DNA of 64,000 nt. Origin: Novosphingobium sp. 28-62-57 (GTDB taxonomy: Bacteria > Pseudomonadota > Alphaproteobacteria > Sphingomonadales > Sphingomonadaceae). Below, piece after piece: positions 27,713-38,479 of the stretch. Both the position numbers and the translations under genes were made by a program. Every line of letters begins with the position of its first letter. The stretch's first letter is position 1. The notes beneath the pieces were generated by a model. The model was not told where the DNA came from, searched no databases, and saw only the letters and a list, made by a program, of their open reading frames with translations. The DNA is taken from NCBI GenBank assembly GCA_002256985.1, contig NCGO01000009.1, positions 1-64,000 on the forward strand. The letters run 5' to 3'.

Positions 27713-28432
27713 ATGTCAAAAGCTCATATTCAGTTTTTGGCATCCTTTCTACCTATGGTGTTATCGGCAGTGTCTTGCAGCGGGAATACTGCGCCTTCGG
27801 AGAACGTGACGGATACGACTTCGCATGTAGATGCAACTTCCGCGAGGGCTGAGGCCGAGACTCGACTCTCGGCACCGTCTGAGGATGCGGCCGGCACGAC
27901 GTCAATGCTTGAGGGACATCCCAGATACGGACCTGGATTATCGGCGCCACCAGGTTACTTGGCAGCGCCGCCCGCGACGCTAAGCAGGATTAAGGGGAAT
28001 TGGATCATCAAAGATGTTGCACGGATCGATCCGATCTACCCAAGCGAAGTCCGCATGGATGATGCAAGAGCTCTCATCGGCAAGGTTGTTTTGATCGATC
28101 AGAGTTCGATCTCGGTCGTCAAGGGCAGAGACAACAATCGGGTGGTCGATTTTGCCTGCGTGAATGCGGACTACGGCGTTTGGCCGCAGGAAAAGCCTGG
28201 CGACGACTCGACGCGCTACCTAGAAATTATGCTGTCAAAGCTCGAAGAGAAATCTCGGTTTGGAGGCGGATTTTCGAACGTTGTTTTCGTCGATTGTTTA
28301 GATCTAACTATGGGAGTAGAAGAATCGGCTGAATTCGATCAACATTCAATTTTTGCTATAGTGAGTGTTGAAAACGAACAGGCTTATCTAGTTTACTCGA
28401 ATGGTTTAGTCTTGCGTGCCCAGCGACAGTAA
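27713..28432 (+). CDS. Passenger 3: lipoprotein, possible periplasmic immunity protein
   Basis: The 239-residue product starts with a lipoprotein signal (FLASFLPMVLSAVSCSGN, Cys near residue 22), then a Thr/Ser/Ala-rich linker to about residue 65 and a globular domain (IKGNWIIKDVARIDPIYPSE to LVYSNGLVLRAQRQ). GAGGGGG lies upstream of the ATG. I do not recognise the domain. As the second gene of a passenger after a headless tail, it may be an immunity protein against a toxin acting in the periplasm. It is complete, unlike several neighbours. Confidence 0.6.
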   Translation: MSKAHIQFLASFLPMVLSAVSCSGNTAPSENVTDTTSHVDATSARAEAETRLSAPSEDAAGTTSMLEGHPRYGPGLSAPPGYLAAPPATLSRIKGNWIIKDVARIDPIYPSEVRMDDARALIGKVVLIDQSSISVVKGRDNNRVVDFACVNADYGVWPQEKPGDDSTRYLEIMLSKLEEKSRFGGGFSNVVFVDCLDLTMGVEESAEFDQHSIFAIVSVENEQAYLVYSNGLVLRAQRQ

Positions 28433-28475
28433 TCGCCAATACCATCGGGAATTTAGCGGCGGACGGGATCGGGGA

Positions 28476-28586
28476 ATTACGGTGACACTTTACTAAATCC
28501 CCAAACTCCGTCACTCTCAACCCATGGCCCGCCTCCCCCGAGTCGTCATCCCCGGCATTCCGCACCACGTCACCCAGCGTGGCAAC
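28476..28586 (+). pseudogene. RAYT 5' fragment with leader
   Basis: A terminal sequence at 28476 is followed by the RAYT leader and the first ~63 bases of the RAYT coding region (MARLPRVVIPGIPHHVTQRG), nearly identical to 28866-28976. It stops after the codon for Asn, where the next 139-base element (28592) begins. Confidence 0.8.
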
Positions 28587-28591
28587 GGGGA

Positions 28592-28730
28592 ATTACGGTG
28601 ACACTTTACTAAATCCCCAAACTTAGAGAGCTACATCAGGTTTCCACATCGACCGAAAGATGTCAGGATGCGTCTCTCGGCTCGGTGGGAGGGGTAAGGA
28701 TAAGTGTATTTAGTAAAGTGTCACCGTAAT
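28592..28730. mobile_element. 139-bp inverted-end element, copy 3
   Basis: Same ends and length as the copies at 26482 and 27295. It interrupts the RAYT 5' fragment on its left. Confidence 0.85.
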
Positions 28731-28831
28731 TCACCGAAGGTCGCTTCATCGAAGGGGAAAAAGGTAAGGAATTCGAAATCTCATCTTTTAAGATAAATTT
28801 TGATTCCGTTGAATTCCGAGAATTACGGTGA
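28730..28831 (+). pseudogene. Passenger 4: 34-codon gene fragment
   Basis: An open frame (TEGRFIEGEKGKEFEISSFK INFDSVEF) starts after the TAA of the repeat end and stops at a TGA inside the next terminal sequence. It has the composition of coding DNA but is too short to identify; it is probably the remainder of a further passenger. Confidence 0.35.
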
Positions 28832-28913
28832 CACTTTACTAAATCCCCAAACTCCATCACCGAGAATTACGGTGACACTTTACTAAATCCCCAAACTCCA
28901 TCACTCTCAACCC

Positions 28914-29606
28914 ATGGCCCGCCTCCCCCGAGTCGTCATCCCCGGCATCCCGCACCACGTCACCCAGCGTGGCAACAGTCGTCAGCAGACGTTCTTCGAG
29001 GAAGCGGACTACGCGCTCTATCTCGATCTCCTCGCCGAGGCGGCAGAGCGGGCGCGGACGCAGGTCTGGGCGTACTGTCTCATGCCCAATCACGTCCATC
29101 TGGTGCTGGTGCCATCCGACGCCGATGGCCTGTGGCGGACGCGGGGAGATGTGCACCGGCGCTACACCGGCTTCGTCAACGCGCGGCGTCGCTCTACCGG
29201 CCATCTCTGGCAGGGCCGCTTCGGATTGGTGGCCATGGACGAAGCGCACTTCGTCACCGCCCTGCGCTACATTGCGCTGAACCCTGTCCGGGTAAGGCTC
29301 ATGGCCAAAGCCGGGGACTGGCGCTGATCGAGCATGCGGGCCCTGCTGGCGGAGCAGGACGACCACGTCGTAACCGTTGCTCCGGCGCTGGAGCGGGTGG
29401 GCAACTTCGCCGCATTCCTGGGCGAAGCGTTCGACGAGGAACTGACCTATGCCGCCCTGCGCAGGGCGGAGAGTATCGGCCGCCCCATCGGCTCGCCCGC
29501 ATGGCTCGCGCAGATGGAGGAGCGGCTCGGCCGTTCCCTCGCACCGCAGAAGCGGGGGCCGAAGCCGAAATTTGAGGAAGCGTCGGCGCATTCCTGTGTA
29601 ACTTAG
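28914..29606 (+). pseudogene. REP-associated tyrosine transposase (RAYT) with in-frame TGA
   Basis: The first 137 residues hold the Y1 HUH transposase features: IPHHVTQRGN, YCLMPNHVHLVLVP (HUH), a candidate nucleophile Tyr in HRRYTGFVN, and GHLWQGRF. A TGA at 29325 follows GDWR; the same frame then continues to 29606 with the normal C-terminus (SSMRALLAEQDDHVVTVAPA, LRRAESIGRPIGSPAWLAQM, APQKRGPKPKF). Relatives have DWxWSS here, so TGG has become TGA. The protein is probably truncated and inactive unless the TGA is read through. The gene ends overlapping the convergent transglutaminase-like gene. Its leader is repeated in the array. Confidence 0.85.
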
Positions 29607-30394
29607 TCGTGGTTTGTAAGTCCCACCTCCACCGACTGCGCATTCAACTCCGCCCCGCCAAAAATCGTCAAAAACGCCACATCCGCTGCATCGCGGCCTA
29701 CGCCGATCACCACGGTCTTGGCCGGGTCGGCCATGCCGGTGGCGTCCACCAGATGCCAGCCGCCTTGCAGCCAGACTTCGGCCAGCGCGTGGAAATCGGG
29801 CGGGGTGACGCCCGGCGCATAGGCGCTGACCATGCGGGCCGGGATGCCGAGGCCGCGCACCAGCGCGATCAGCAGGTGGGCATAATCGCGGCACACGCCT
29901 TCGCGCGACAGGAAGGTGTCGAGCGCCGTGGTCGCGCCGTGGCTGGCGCCGGGGACGTAGGACAAGTGCCCTGCGATCCATTCAGTGACCGAGGAGACCA
30001 TCATCCCGCCGCTCATGCCGCCGAACTGGTCCATCGCGGTTACGTGCAGCGTATCGACCGGGCAATAGCGCGAGGGCAGCAGGTATTCGACCACGCTCGG
30101 CGGCAGCGAGGGCAGGGGGTCGGCCACGAGCGAGGCCAGCACCGAGGCCTGCCGCGTGACCGAGACGGTTGCGTCATAGGCCACGGTAAAGCCTGCCTCG
30201 GGCTCCAGCCAGATGCGTTCCCCCACGTTGTCATGCGCGGGGATGGCGCGCACTGGCACATCAGGGGAAACGACCAGCCGGGGATTGCGGACCGTCTGCC
30301 CCGGCAGGCTGGCCGCTTCGATCTGCATCAGCACCGGCGCGCGCTCGCGCATGGTGTAATCGAGCCGGACGGAAACGGTGATGTCGTGAGCCAT
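29603..30394 (-). CDS. Transglutaminase-like cysteine protease family protein
   Basis: About 263 residues. An N-terminal beta-rich region (VSVRLDYTMRERAPVLMQIE) is followed by the transglutaminase core with the catalytic triad in place: Cys in SREGVCRDYAHLLIALVRGL, His in PPDFHALAEVWL and Asp in WHLVDATGMA. Such proteins act as proteases or peptide ligases in the cytoplasm. ATG 30394 is chosen because AGGGG lies about six bases upstream. No partner genes (the usual alpha-E and circularly permuted ATP-grasp genes) are next to it. Confidence 0.85.
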   Translation of the reverse strand: MAHDITVSVRLDYTMRERAPVLMQIEAASLPGQTVRNPRLVVSPDVPVRAIPAHDNVGERIWLEPEAGFTVAYDATVSVTRQASVLASLVADPLPSLPPSVVEYLLPSRYCPVDTLHVTAMDQFGGMSGGMMVSSVTEWIAGHLSYVPGASHGATTALDTFLSREGVCRDYAHLLIALVRGLGIPARMVSAYAPGVTPPDFHALAEVWLQGGWHLVDATGMADPAKTVVIGVGRDAADVAFLTIFGGAELNAQSVEVGLTNHD

Positions 30395-30826
30395 GGATGC
30401 CCCTATCCGCAGGTCTGACATAGGTTCCGGTCAAGAATGCGGAAATCCGGCGCCGTGCAGGCGGGACAGCCGATCAACTAGCGGTTGGAGCGCACCGTGC
30501 ATAGAGCCAGACCGACACGCGGCCAACAAGGATGGCTACCGCGCGTTCGCTTTTGACCTTGGCCCGAATGTGCGGTATGATACATCCGTAATGGAGCGGG
30601 GCCGCGCCGGGTATGGCGTGCTGTCCGCCATTTCTGGTCGCCCAGCGGTTGACGTTAGTTACGAAACCGCTTAAGCGCGCCTTTCACTCAACTCCGGGCA
30701 TGGTTTGTGCAATCAGGTGTAAAACCCTGAAAACCCGCAGATTTCCCGGTTTCCCGAGTGGTTTTCGCGATGAGATAGGGCGTGCGACGCGATTCGCACC
30801 GTCCTGTGGAGCAAACGGAGAAACAA
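30395..30826. other. Gap upstream of the alpha operon
   Basis: About 430 bases with no supported gene. secY and adk, which normally precede rpsM in this group, are absent, so this region must contain the promoter of the alpha operon. I cannot fix -35/-10 boxes by eye. Confidence 0.45.
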
Positions 30827-31195
30827 GTGGCTCGTATTGCCGGGGTAAATATCCCCACCAACAAGCGCGTTATTATCGCGCTTACCTACATCCATGGTAT
30901 CGGTGCGCACAAGGCGAAGCTGATCGCCGACAAGCTGGGTATTGATCATACCCGCCGCGTTCAGGATCTCTCGGACGCTGAAGTCCTTGGTATCCGCGAA
31001 GCGATCGATGCCGATCACACTGTGGAAGGCGATCTTCGCCGCGAAGTGGCGATGAACATCAAGCGTTTGATGGACCTTGCCTGCTATCGCGGTCTGCGTC
31101 ACCGCAAGGGCCTGCCGGTCCGCGGTCAGCGCACGCACACCAACGCCCGCACCCGCAAGGGCAAGGCCAAGCCGATCGCCGGCAAGAAGAAGTAA
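30827..31195 (+). CDS. rpsM: 30S ribosomal protein S13
   Basis: The 122-residue protein reads [20 protein letters not shown] and ends in the usual basic tail [20 protein letters not shown]. It contacts the 50S subunit and the P-site tRNA from the 30S head. The start is GTG at 30827 with GGAG upstream; an ATG-equivalent start upstream at 30782 is not used because the added residues have no homology. It is the first gene of the alpha operon. Confidence 0.97.
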   Translation: MARIAGVNIPTNKRVIIALTYIHGIGAHKAKLIADKLGIDHTRRVQDLSDAEVLGIREAIDADHTVEGDLRREVAMNIKRLMDLACYRGLRHRKGLPVRGQRTHTNARTRKGKAKPIAGKKK

Positions 31196-31243
31196 GACCC
31201 GCAAGGGCTTTCTTCCGTCTACAGTTTTTCGAGGACAGATTCC

Positions 31244-31633
31244 ATGGCACGCGAACCTCAGCGCATTAAGCGCCGCGAGCGCAAGAACATCACCAGTGGT
31301 GTTGCGCACGTAAACGCCAGCTTCAACAATACCATGATCACCATCACCGATGCTCAGGGCAACGCCATTTCATGGTCGTCGGCCGGCATGATGGGCTTCA
31401 AGGGCAGCCGCAAGTCGACCCCGTATGCCGCACAGGTTGCAGCAGACGATGCCGGCAAGAAGGCCGCCGAACACGGCGTCCGCACCCTCGAAGTCGAGGT
31501 CAAGGGCCCCGGTTCGGGCCGCGAAAGCGCCCTGCGCGCGCTTCAGGCGGTCGGCTTCACCATCACGGCGATCCGTGATGTGACCCCGATCCCGCACAAC
31601 GGCGTTCGTCCGTCAAAGCGCCGTCGCGTCTAA
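31244..31633 (+). CDS. rpsK: 30S ribosomal protein S11
   Basis: 129 residues: [40 protein letters not shown], ending in [18 protein letters not shown], which is the invariant S11 C-terminus near the mRNA exit of the ribosome. GAGGACAG precedes the ATG. Second gene of the operon. Confidence 0.98.
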   Translation: MAREPQRIKRRERKNITSGVAHVNASFNNTMITITDAQGNAISWSSAGMMGFKGSRKSTPYAAQVAADDAGKKAAEHGVRTLEVEVKGPGSGRESALRALQAVGFTITAIRDVTPIPHNGVRPSKRRRV

Positions 31634-31752
31634 ACACTGCCAAGGTGGCAAGGGCGCAGGTACCGGCGCCCTTGCTGCCCAATATTTCGACCGGAGCCGG
31701 GCAATCTCGCCCGGCAACCGGCAAAAGTCCGCACAAACCCCAGGGGAATTCC

Positions 31753-32817
31753 ATGACTGTCAACATCAAGAACTGGCAGGAACTGAAGAAGCCCAACACT
31801 CTCGAGATCAAATCGGGCAACGATGCCAAGCGCCGTGCGACTTTCGTCGCCGAACCGCTGGAGCGTGGCTTTGGTCTCACCCTCGGCAACGCGCTGCGCC
31901 GCGTATTGCTGTCATCGCTGCAGGGCGCAGCGGTAACCTCGATCAAGATCGAGAACGTGCTTCACGAATTCTCGTCGCTGGCCGGTGTGCGTGAAGACGT
32001 GACCGACATCGTGCTGAACGTAAAGCAGATTGCTCTCAAGATGCAGGGCGAAGGCCCCAAGCGTCTGCAGCTTTCGGCCACTGGTCCGGGCGAGGTCAAG
32101 GCTGGCGACATTGCGGTCACCGGCGATATCGAAGTCCTCAACAAGGACCTTGTGATCTGCAACCTCGATGAAGGCGCAACCTTCAACATGGAACTGACGG
32201 TCGATACCGGCAAGGGCTATGTCCCCGCCGTGTCGAACCGCCCGGTCGATGCACCGATCGGTCTGATCCCGGTTGACTCGCTCTATTCGCCGGTCCGCCA
32301 GGTTTCGTACAAGGTCGACAATGCCCGTATCGGTCAGGAGCTTGACTACGACAAGCTCAACCTGACGGTTGAAACCGATGGCACCGTGACCCCGGAAGAC
32401 GCCGTGGCCTATGCTGCGCGCATCCTTCAGGACCAGCTGGCGCTGTTCGTGCACTTCGACGATCAGATGCCGGTCGGCCATGTGCCTTCGGTGTCGGGTG
32501 GCGTTGCCACGCACACGCCGGAAGAAAGCGACGCCAACCAGCTCAACCGTTACCTTCTCAAGAAGGTGGACGAGTTGGAACTGTCGGTGCGTTCGGCCAA
32601 CTGCCTCAAGAACGACAACATCATCTACATCGGCGATCTGGTCCAGAAGACCGAAGCCGAGATGCTGCGCACGCCGAACTTCGGCCGCAAGTCGCTCAAC
32701 GAGATCAAGGAAGTCCTCTCGTCGATGGGCCTGCGCCTCGGCATGGACATCCCCGGCTGGCCGCCGGAAAACATCGAAGAAATGGCCAAGAAGCTCGAAC
32801 AAGAGCTGCTGGGTTAA
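31753..32817 (+). CDS. rpoA: RNA polymerase alpha subunit
   Basis: 354 residues. The N-terminal assembly domain ([31 protein letters not shown]) and the C-terminal DNA-binding domain ([21 protein letters not shown] then [20 protein letters not shown]) are intact. ATG 31753 has AGGGGAATTCC upstream; the open frame upstream to 31645 is not conserved. Transcribed with rpsM and rpsK. Confidence 0.98.
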   Translation: MTVNIKNWQELKKPNTLEIKSGNDAKRRATFVAEPLERGFGLTLGNALRRVLLSSLQGAAVTSIKIENVLHEFSSLAGVREDVTDIVLNVKQIALKMQGEGPKRLQLSATGPGEVKAGDIAVTGDIEVLNKDLVICNLDEGATFNMELTVDTGKGYVPAVSNRPVDAPIGLIPVDSLYSPVRQVSYKVDNARIGQELDYDKLNLTVETDGTVTPEDAVAYAARILQDQLALFVHFDDQMPVGHVPSVSGGVATHTPEESDANQLNRYLLKKVDELELSVRSANCLKNDNIIYIGDLVQKTEAEMLRTPNFGRKSLNEIKEVLSSMGLRLGMDIPGWPPENIEEMAKKLEQELLG

Positions 32818-32837
32818 GGCTTCATTTGCTGCTCGGC

Positions 32838-32953
32838 GCCCCCGCGAAGGCGGGGGCCTCGGGTGGCGAAGCACCACCCCAGCGTCCCCGCGAAGGCGGG
32901 GACCTCGGGCGGAGAAGCGCTACATGGCCTGAGACCCCCGCCTTCGCGGGGGA
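32838..32953. repeat. REP cluster between rpoA and rplQ
   Basis: The palindromic word CCCCGCGAAGGCGGGG occurs at 32838-32858, 32884-32903 and, inverted, at 32935-32953. Such clusters form stable hairpins and may attenuate transcription or protect mRNA inside the operon. Confidence 0.85.
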
Positions 32954-33078
32954 TCAGCGCCGTTGGTGCAAGAGTTTCGCTTCTTTCGGGAAGCAAAGGG
33001 TAACTTGGCGGCAACCCGTAACAGCCGCCTGGATCGGGGTACCTCGTACGGCCCCCCTACGAACGGAAAGGCAATATC

Positions 33079-33504
33079 ATGCGTCATAAACTCGGCCAGC
33101 GTAAGCTGGGTCGTACCTCTGCCCACCGCATCGCGATGCTGCGCAACATGGCAGCCGCGCTGATCAAGCACGAGCAGATCACCACCACCACGCCAAAGGC
33201 CCGCGAACTGCGTCCTTACGTGGAAAAGCTGATCACGCTGGCCAAGAAGGGCGGCCTTTCGAACCGCCGTCTCGCCCATGCCCGTCTGCTGGACGATGCG
33301 CAGCTGCAGAAGCTGTTCTCGGTTCTGGCTGAGCGTTATTCGGACCGCAACGGCGGCTACACGCGCATCATCAAGGCCGGTTTCCGCGCTTCGGACGCCG
33401 CACCGATCGCCGTGATCGAACTGGTTGACCGCGATACCTCGGCCAAGGGTCAGGATTCGGGCCCGGTGATGAACGCTGACGAAGACGAATACGAAGCCGC
33501 GTAA
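33079..33504 (+). CDS. rplQ: 50S ribosomal protein L17
   Basis: 141 residues starting [32 protein letters not shown], the L17 signature, and ending in an acidic tail ([10 protein letters not shown]). GGAAAGGCAATATC precedes the ATG. It is separated from rpoA by about 260 bases because of the REP cluster. A strong terminator follows, closing the operon. Confidence 0.97.
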   Translation: MRHKLGQRKLGRTSAHRIAMLRNMAAALIKHEQITTTTPKARELRPYVEKLITLAKKGGLSNRRLAHARLLDDAQLQKLFSVLAERYSDRNGGYTRIIKAGFRASDAAPIAVIELVDRDTSAKGQDSGPVMNADEDEYEAA

Positions 33505-33533
33505 CTCGCGCTTCGGTTCGCCGGACAAGATCA

Positions 33534-33565
33534 ACGGGCGGGGCTTGATGCTCCGCCCGTTTTTC
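33534..33565 (+). terminator. Terminator of the alpha operon
   Basis: Stem ACGGGCGG / CCGCCCGT followed by TTTTTC. Confidence 0.85.
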
Positions 33566-33649
33566 TTTGGGCTTTGTGGCTGTCCTACAAGGGCTGTGAT
33601 TGATAAGTTGGCGCACATGTCGCCCATTTCAATCACCCACATCAACATC

Positions 33650-33761
33650 CCGTTCGTGTCGAGCCCATCGACTTGCTCAGGATAAACTTCCGGCCAAAGG
33701 CCGGAAGTCGAGACACGTTAGAACAGGGCGAGCGTGTCTCGACTTCGCTCGACACGAACGG
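33650..33761. repeat. Nested inverted repeat
   Basis: Outer arms CCGTTCGTGTCGAG (33650-33663) and complement (33748-33761) enclose a second palindrome (ACTTCCGGCC / GGCCGGAAGT) and a CGAGACACG / CGTGTCTCG pair. Dispersed repeat; no gene in the 33566-33893 gap. Confidence 0.75.
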
Positions 33762-33782
33762 AGTTTTGGGAAGGCCTCAAGT

Positions 33783-33818
33783 AATTTTTCTCAGGACTGT
33801 GTAAACCGTGTAAACCTG
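33783..33818. repeat. Dispersed repeat with doubled GTTTACAC (copy 2, inverted)
   Basis: On the minus strand it reads GTTTACACGGTTTACACAGT followed by CCTGA and an A-rich tail, matching 10281-10316. It lies about 80 bases before the first prolyl oligopeptidase gene. Confidence 0.6.
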
Positions 33819-33893
33819 TTCAGCTTGGCTTGCATATGTCTGAACGCTCCCTAGTTTCATGGGCAACCGCAATGACCTGTCTGAAAGACCCCC

Positions 33894-36020
<2,127 letters not shown>

Positions 36021-36076
36021 TAAGCATTCAGGCCATCTCCCCATGGCGGATTGGGTATGCTAAGCCTCTGACAACG

Positions 36077-38347
36077 ATGATGTGGGAGCAGGACAGGATA
36101 GCGGTGCGCCTTGTGGGTGCGCTATTGCTGACGGCGCTTTTTACGCCGCTGGTGGCGTATGCAAACGACAATGCCGACGCGGCAGCGCTTCCAGCAGGTG
36201 TGGCTGCGGCGGTGGCTGCGGGGGCCGCACAGAAGCCCGCCGCGGCGCCCAGCCGAATGGTCCTGCCGCGCAGTGCCTATCCCGAAACGCGCAGCGATGG
36301 TTTGGTCGAGCAGGTGTTCGGCCAGCGTGTGGCCGATCCCTATCGCTGGCTTGAGGCTGATCCGCGCAGTGACCGGCAGGTGGCGGGCTGGATGGCGCAG
36401 CAGAACGCGCTGTCGGCAGGCTATCTGGCCAAGCTGCCGCAGCGCGATGCCTTTGCCGCGCGCATCCGCACCCTGTTTGATTTCGAACGCTATGGCCTGC
36501 CGCGCAAGGCGGGGAGCCGGTATTTCTACACCCGCAACAGTGGTTTGCAGAACCAGTCGGCGCTGTGGGTGCGCAGCGGAGTGGGGGGTAAACAGCGGCT
36601 GCTGTTGGACCCCAACACCTGGAGCGCGGACAGCACGCTGGCGCTGGCGCAGTGGGAACCATCGCCGAGCGGAAAATATGTGGCCTATGCCGAACAGGAA
36701 GCGGGGAGCGATTGGCGCACCTTGCGCGTGGTCGAGGTATCAAGCGGCAAAGTGCTGGGCGAGCCGGTGCGTTGGGCCAACGATACCGAAATTGCGTGGA
36801 TCGGCGACGAAGGCTTTCTCTATTCGCGCTTTCCCGAACCCAAGGCCGGGCAGGACCTGCGCGCGCCGCGGTTTGACAAGGCGGTGTGGTTTCACCGGGT
36901 AGGCAGCGGGCAGGAGAGCGATGAACTTGTCCACGCCACCCCCGAACACCCGGAATGGAGCCACAAGGCCCAAGTGACGGCCGACGGGCGCTGGGCCGTG
37001 ATTGTCAGCGAAGTGAGCACCGACAAGCGCAATGCCGTGCATCTGATCCTGCTCGAAGGCCGACGCCGGGGCGCTTGGAAGGCGGAGCCGCTGGTGCCCG
37101 AGATTGCCGATCACTGGCGGTTGGTGGCAGGGATCGGCAACAAGCTGTGGTTCCTGACAGACCGGAGCGCTGCAAATTATCACCTTGTCAGCATTGATCT
37201 GGCCCGGCCCAAGGACGGCTGGAAAGTGGTGGTGCCCGAACGCGGCAATACGCTGGAAGCCGCGCGGATGATCGGGGACCGGTTCTTGTTGTCCTATTTG
37301 AAGGACGGGCAGAGCGTGGCGGTGATGACCGACCGCAAGGGCAAGCCGGGCAAGGCGATTACGCTGAACGGGATCGGGACGGCCAGTGGCTTTGGCGGGC
37401 GGCCCGGTGATGCTGAAACGTTCTATCAGTTCACCAGCTTCAACATGCCGCCTGCGGTCTATCGCATGGATTTGCGCACCGGTGCCGTCACGCCCTTTGC
37501 GGTGCCGAAAATGGCCTTTGATCCGGCTGATTACAGCGTGGAACAGCGCGAGTTTGCATCGAAGGATGGGACCAAAGTGCCGCTCTATGTGGTGCGCAAG
37601 CGCGCTCTGGCGCAGGCGGGAAAGCCGCTGCCGACGCTGCTTTATGGGTATGGCGGGTTCGATATCTCTCTGACGCCGGGCTATTCGCCGGTGCGGATGG
37701 CATGGCTGGAGGCAGGTGGGGCCTTTGCGCTGGCCAACATTCGTGGCGGGGGCGAGTTCGGCAAGAGTTGGCACGAGGCCGGACGGCGCGACAAGAAGCA
37801 GAACAGCTTTGATGATTTCATCGCGGCGGGCGAATACCTGATCGCGCAAGGCATTGCCGCCAAAGGCGGGCTGGCGGTGCAGGGGTCATCCAATGGCGGC
37901 TTGCTTGTGGGTGCGGTGGTCAATCAGCGGCCAGACCTGTTTGCGGCGGCGAACCCTGATGTGGGGGTGATGGACATGCTGCGGTTTGACCTGTTCACCT
38001 CGGGCCGGTTCTGGGTGGACGATTATGGCCGCCCGGACCGCGAAGAAGACTGGCGCACGTTGCGCAGCTATTCCCCCTATCACAACATTACCGGCGGGAC
38101 GGACTATCCGGCCATTCTGGTGACCACGGGCGAAAATGATGACCGGGTCGTGCCCGCGCACAGCTTCAAATATGTGGCTGCGCTGCAAGCGGCGCAGATT
38201 GGCGAGCGCCCGCACCTGTTAAGGGTGGAGCCGCGCACAGGCCATGGCGCGGGCAAGCCGGTGGACAAGATCATCGGCAGCGGGGCCGATGTGCTGGCAT
38301 TTCTGGCCCATTGGACCGGGTTGGAGCAGGCTAAGGCTCAGCCTTAA
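36077..38347 (+). CDS. Prolyl oligopeptidase family serine peptidase, exported (copy B)
   Basis: 756 residues; N-terminal hydrophobic signal (RLVGALLLTALFTPLVAYAN), a longer Ala-rich linker than copy A, then the same propeller start (VADPYRWLEADPRSDRQVAG) and hydrolase. Catalytic Ser in QGSSNGGLLVGAVVNQRPDL, Asp in TGENDDRVVPAHSFK, His in RTGHGAGK. It is a tandem duplicate of the preceding gene, only 56 bases apart and presumably co-transcribed. Sequence divergence in the propeller suggests different peptide preferences. Confidence 0.92.
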   Translation: MMWEQDRIAVRLVGALLLTALFTPLVAYANDNADAAALPAGVAAAVAAGAAQKPAAAPSRMVLPRSAYPETRSDGLVEQVFGQRVADPYRWLEADPRSDRQVAGWMAQQNALSAGYLAKLPQRDAFAARIRTLFDFERYGLPRKAGSRYFYTRNSGLQNQSALWVRSGVGGKQRLLLDPNTWSADSTLALAQWEPSPSGKYVAYAEQEAGSDWRTLRVVEVSSGKVLGEPVRWANDTEIAWIGDEGFLYSRFPEPKAGQDLRAPRFDKAVWFHRVGSGQESDELVHATPEHPEWSHKAQVTADGRWAVIVSEVSTDKRNAVHLILLEGRRRGAWKAEPLVPEIADHWRLVAGIGNKLWFLTDRSAANYHLVSIDLARPKDGWKVVVPERGNTLEAARMIGDRFLLSYLKDGQSVAVMTDRKGKPGKAITLNGIGTASGFGGRPGDAETFYQFTSFNMPPAVYRMDLRTGAVTPFAVPKMAFDPADYSVEQREFASKDGTKVPLYVVRKRALAQAGKPLPTLLYGYGGFDISLTPGYSPVRMAWLEAGGAFALANIRGGGEFGKSWHEAGRRDKKQNSFDDFIAAGEYLIAQGIAAKGGLAVQGSSNGGLLVGAVVNQRPDLFAAANPDVGVMDMLRFDLFTSGRFWVDDYGRPDREEDWRTLRSYSPYHNITGGTDYPAILVTTGENDDRVVPAHSFKYVAALQAAQIGERPHLLRVEPRTGHGAGKPVDKIIGSGADVLAFLAHWTGLEQAKAQP

Positions 38348-38479
38348 ATCTGTTCATGTTGGCGGGCGCTTTTCTGAACGAAGGCTGTCATGCCGGTTCA
38401 GCCCGATCTCACCGCGAATCAGGCAGACCTTCATCTGTGGCGGGACAGGCCCGGCACATGCAGATGAAGGATCGAACTG

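Larger units (their letters stand above)
25745..28913. repeat. Array of 13 inverted terminal sequences with gene-fragment passengers
   Basis: The sequence TTTAGTAAAGTGTCACCGTA or its complement occurs 13 times. Copies reading rightward end at 25771, 26620, 27433, 27524, 27625 and 28730; complements begin at 26482, 27241, 27295, 28476, 28592, 28822 and 28866. Three pairs form complete 139-base elements. Others are half elements or carry the leader of the RAYT gene (…CACTCTCAACCCATGGC). Passengers always lie between a rightward copy on their left and a complement on their right. The passenger DNA is visibly richer in A+T than the flanking core genes. Confidence 0.9.

Noticed and set aside
25741-28913. 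CRISPR array
   Set aside because: Repeats alternate in orientation, spacing is 90-900 bases and passengers are gene pieces, unlike CRISPR spacers.
28857-29981. Minus-strand ORF of 374 codons across the RAYT gene
   Set aside because: It is antisense to the recognisable transposase and runs through repeat ends; its translation is low-complexity Arg/Gly/Pro.
30613-30945. Plus-strand ORF overlapping the rpsM start
   Set aside because: It is out of frame with rpsM and lacks a ribosome binding site or recognisable motif.
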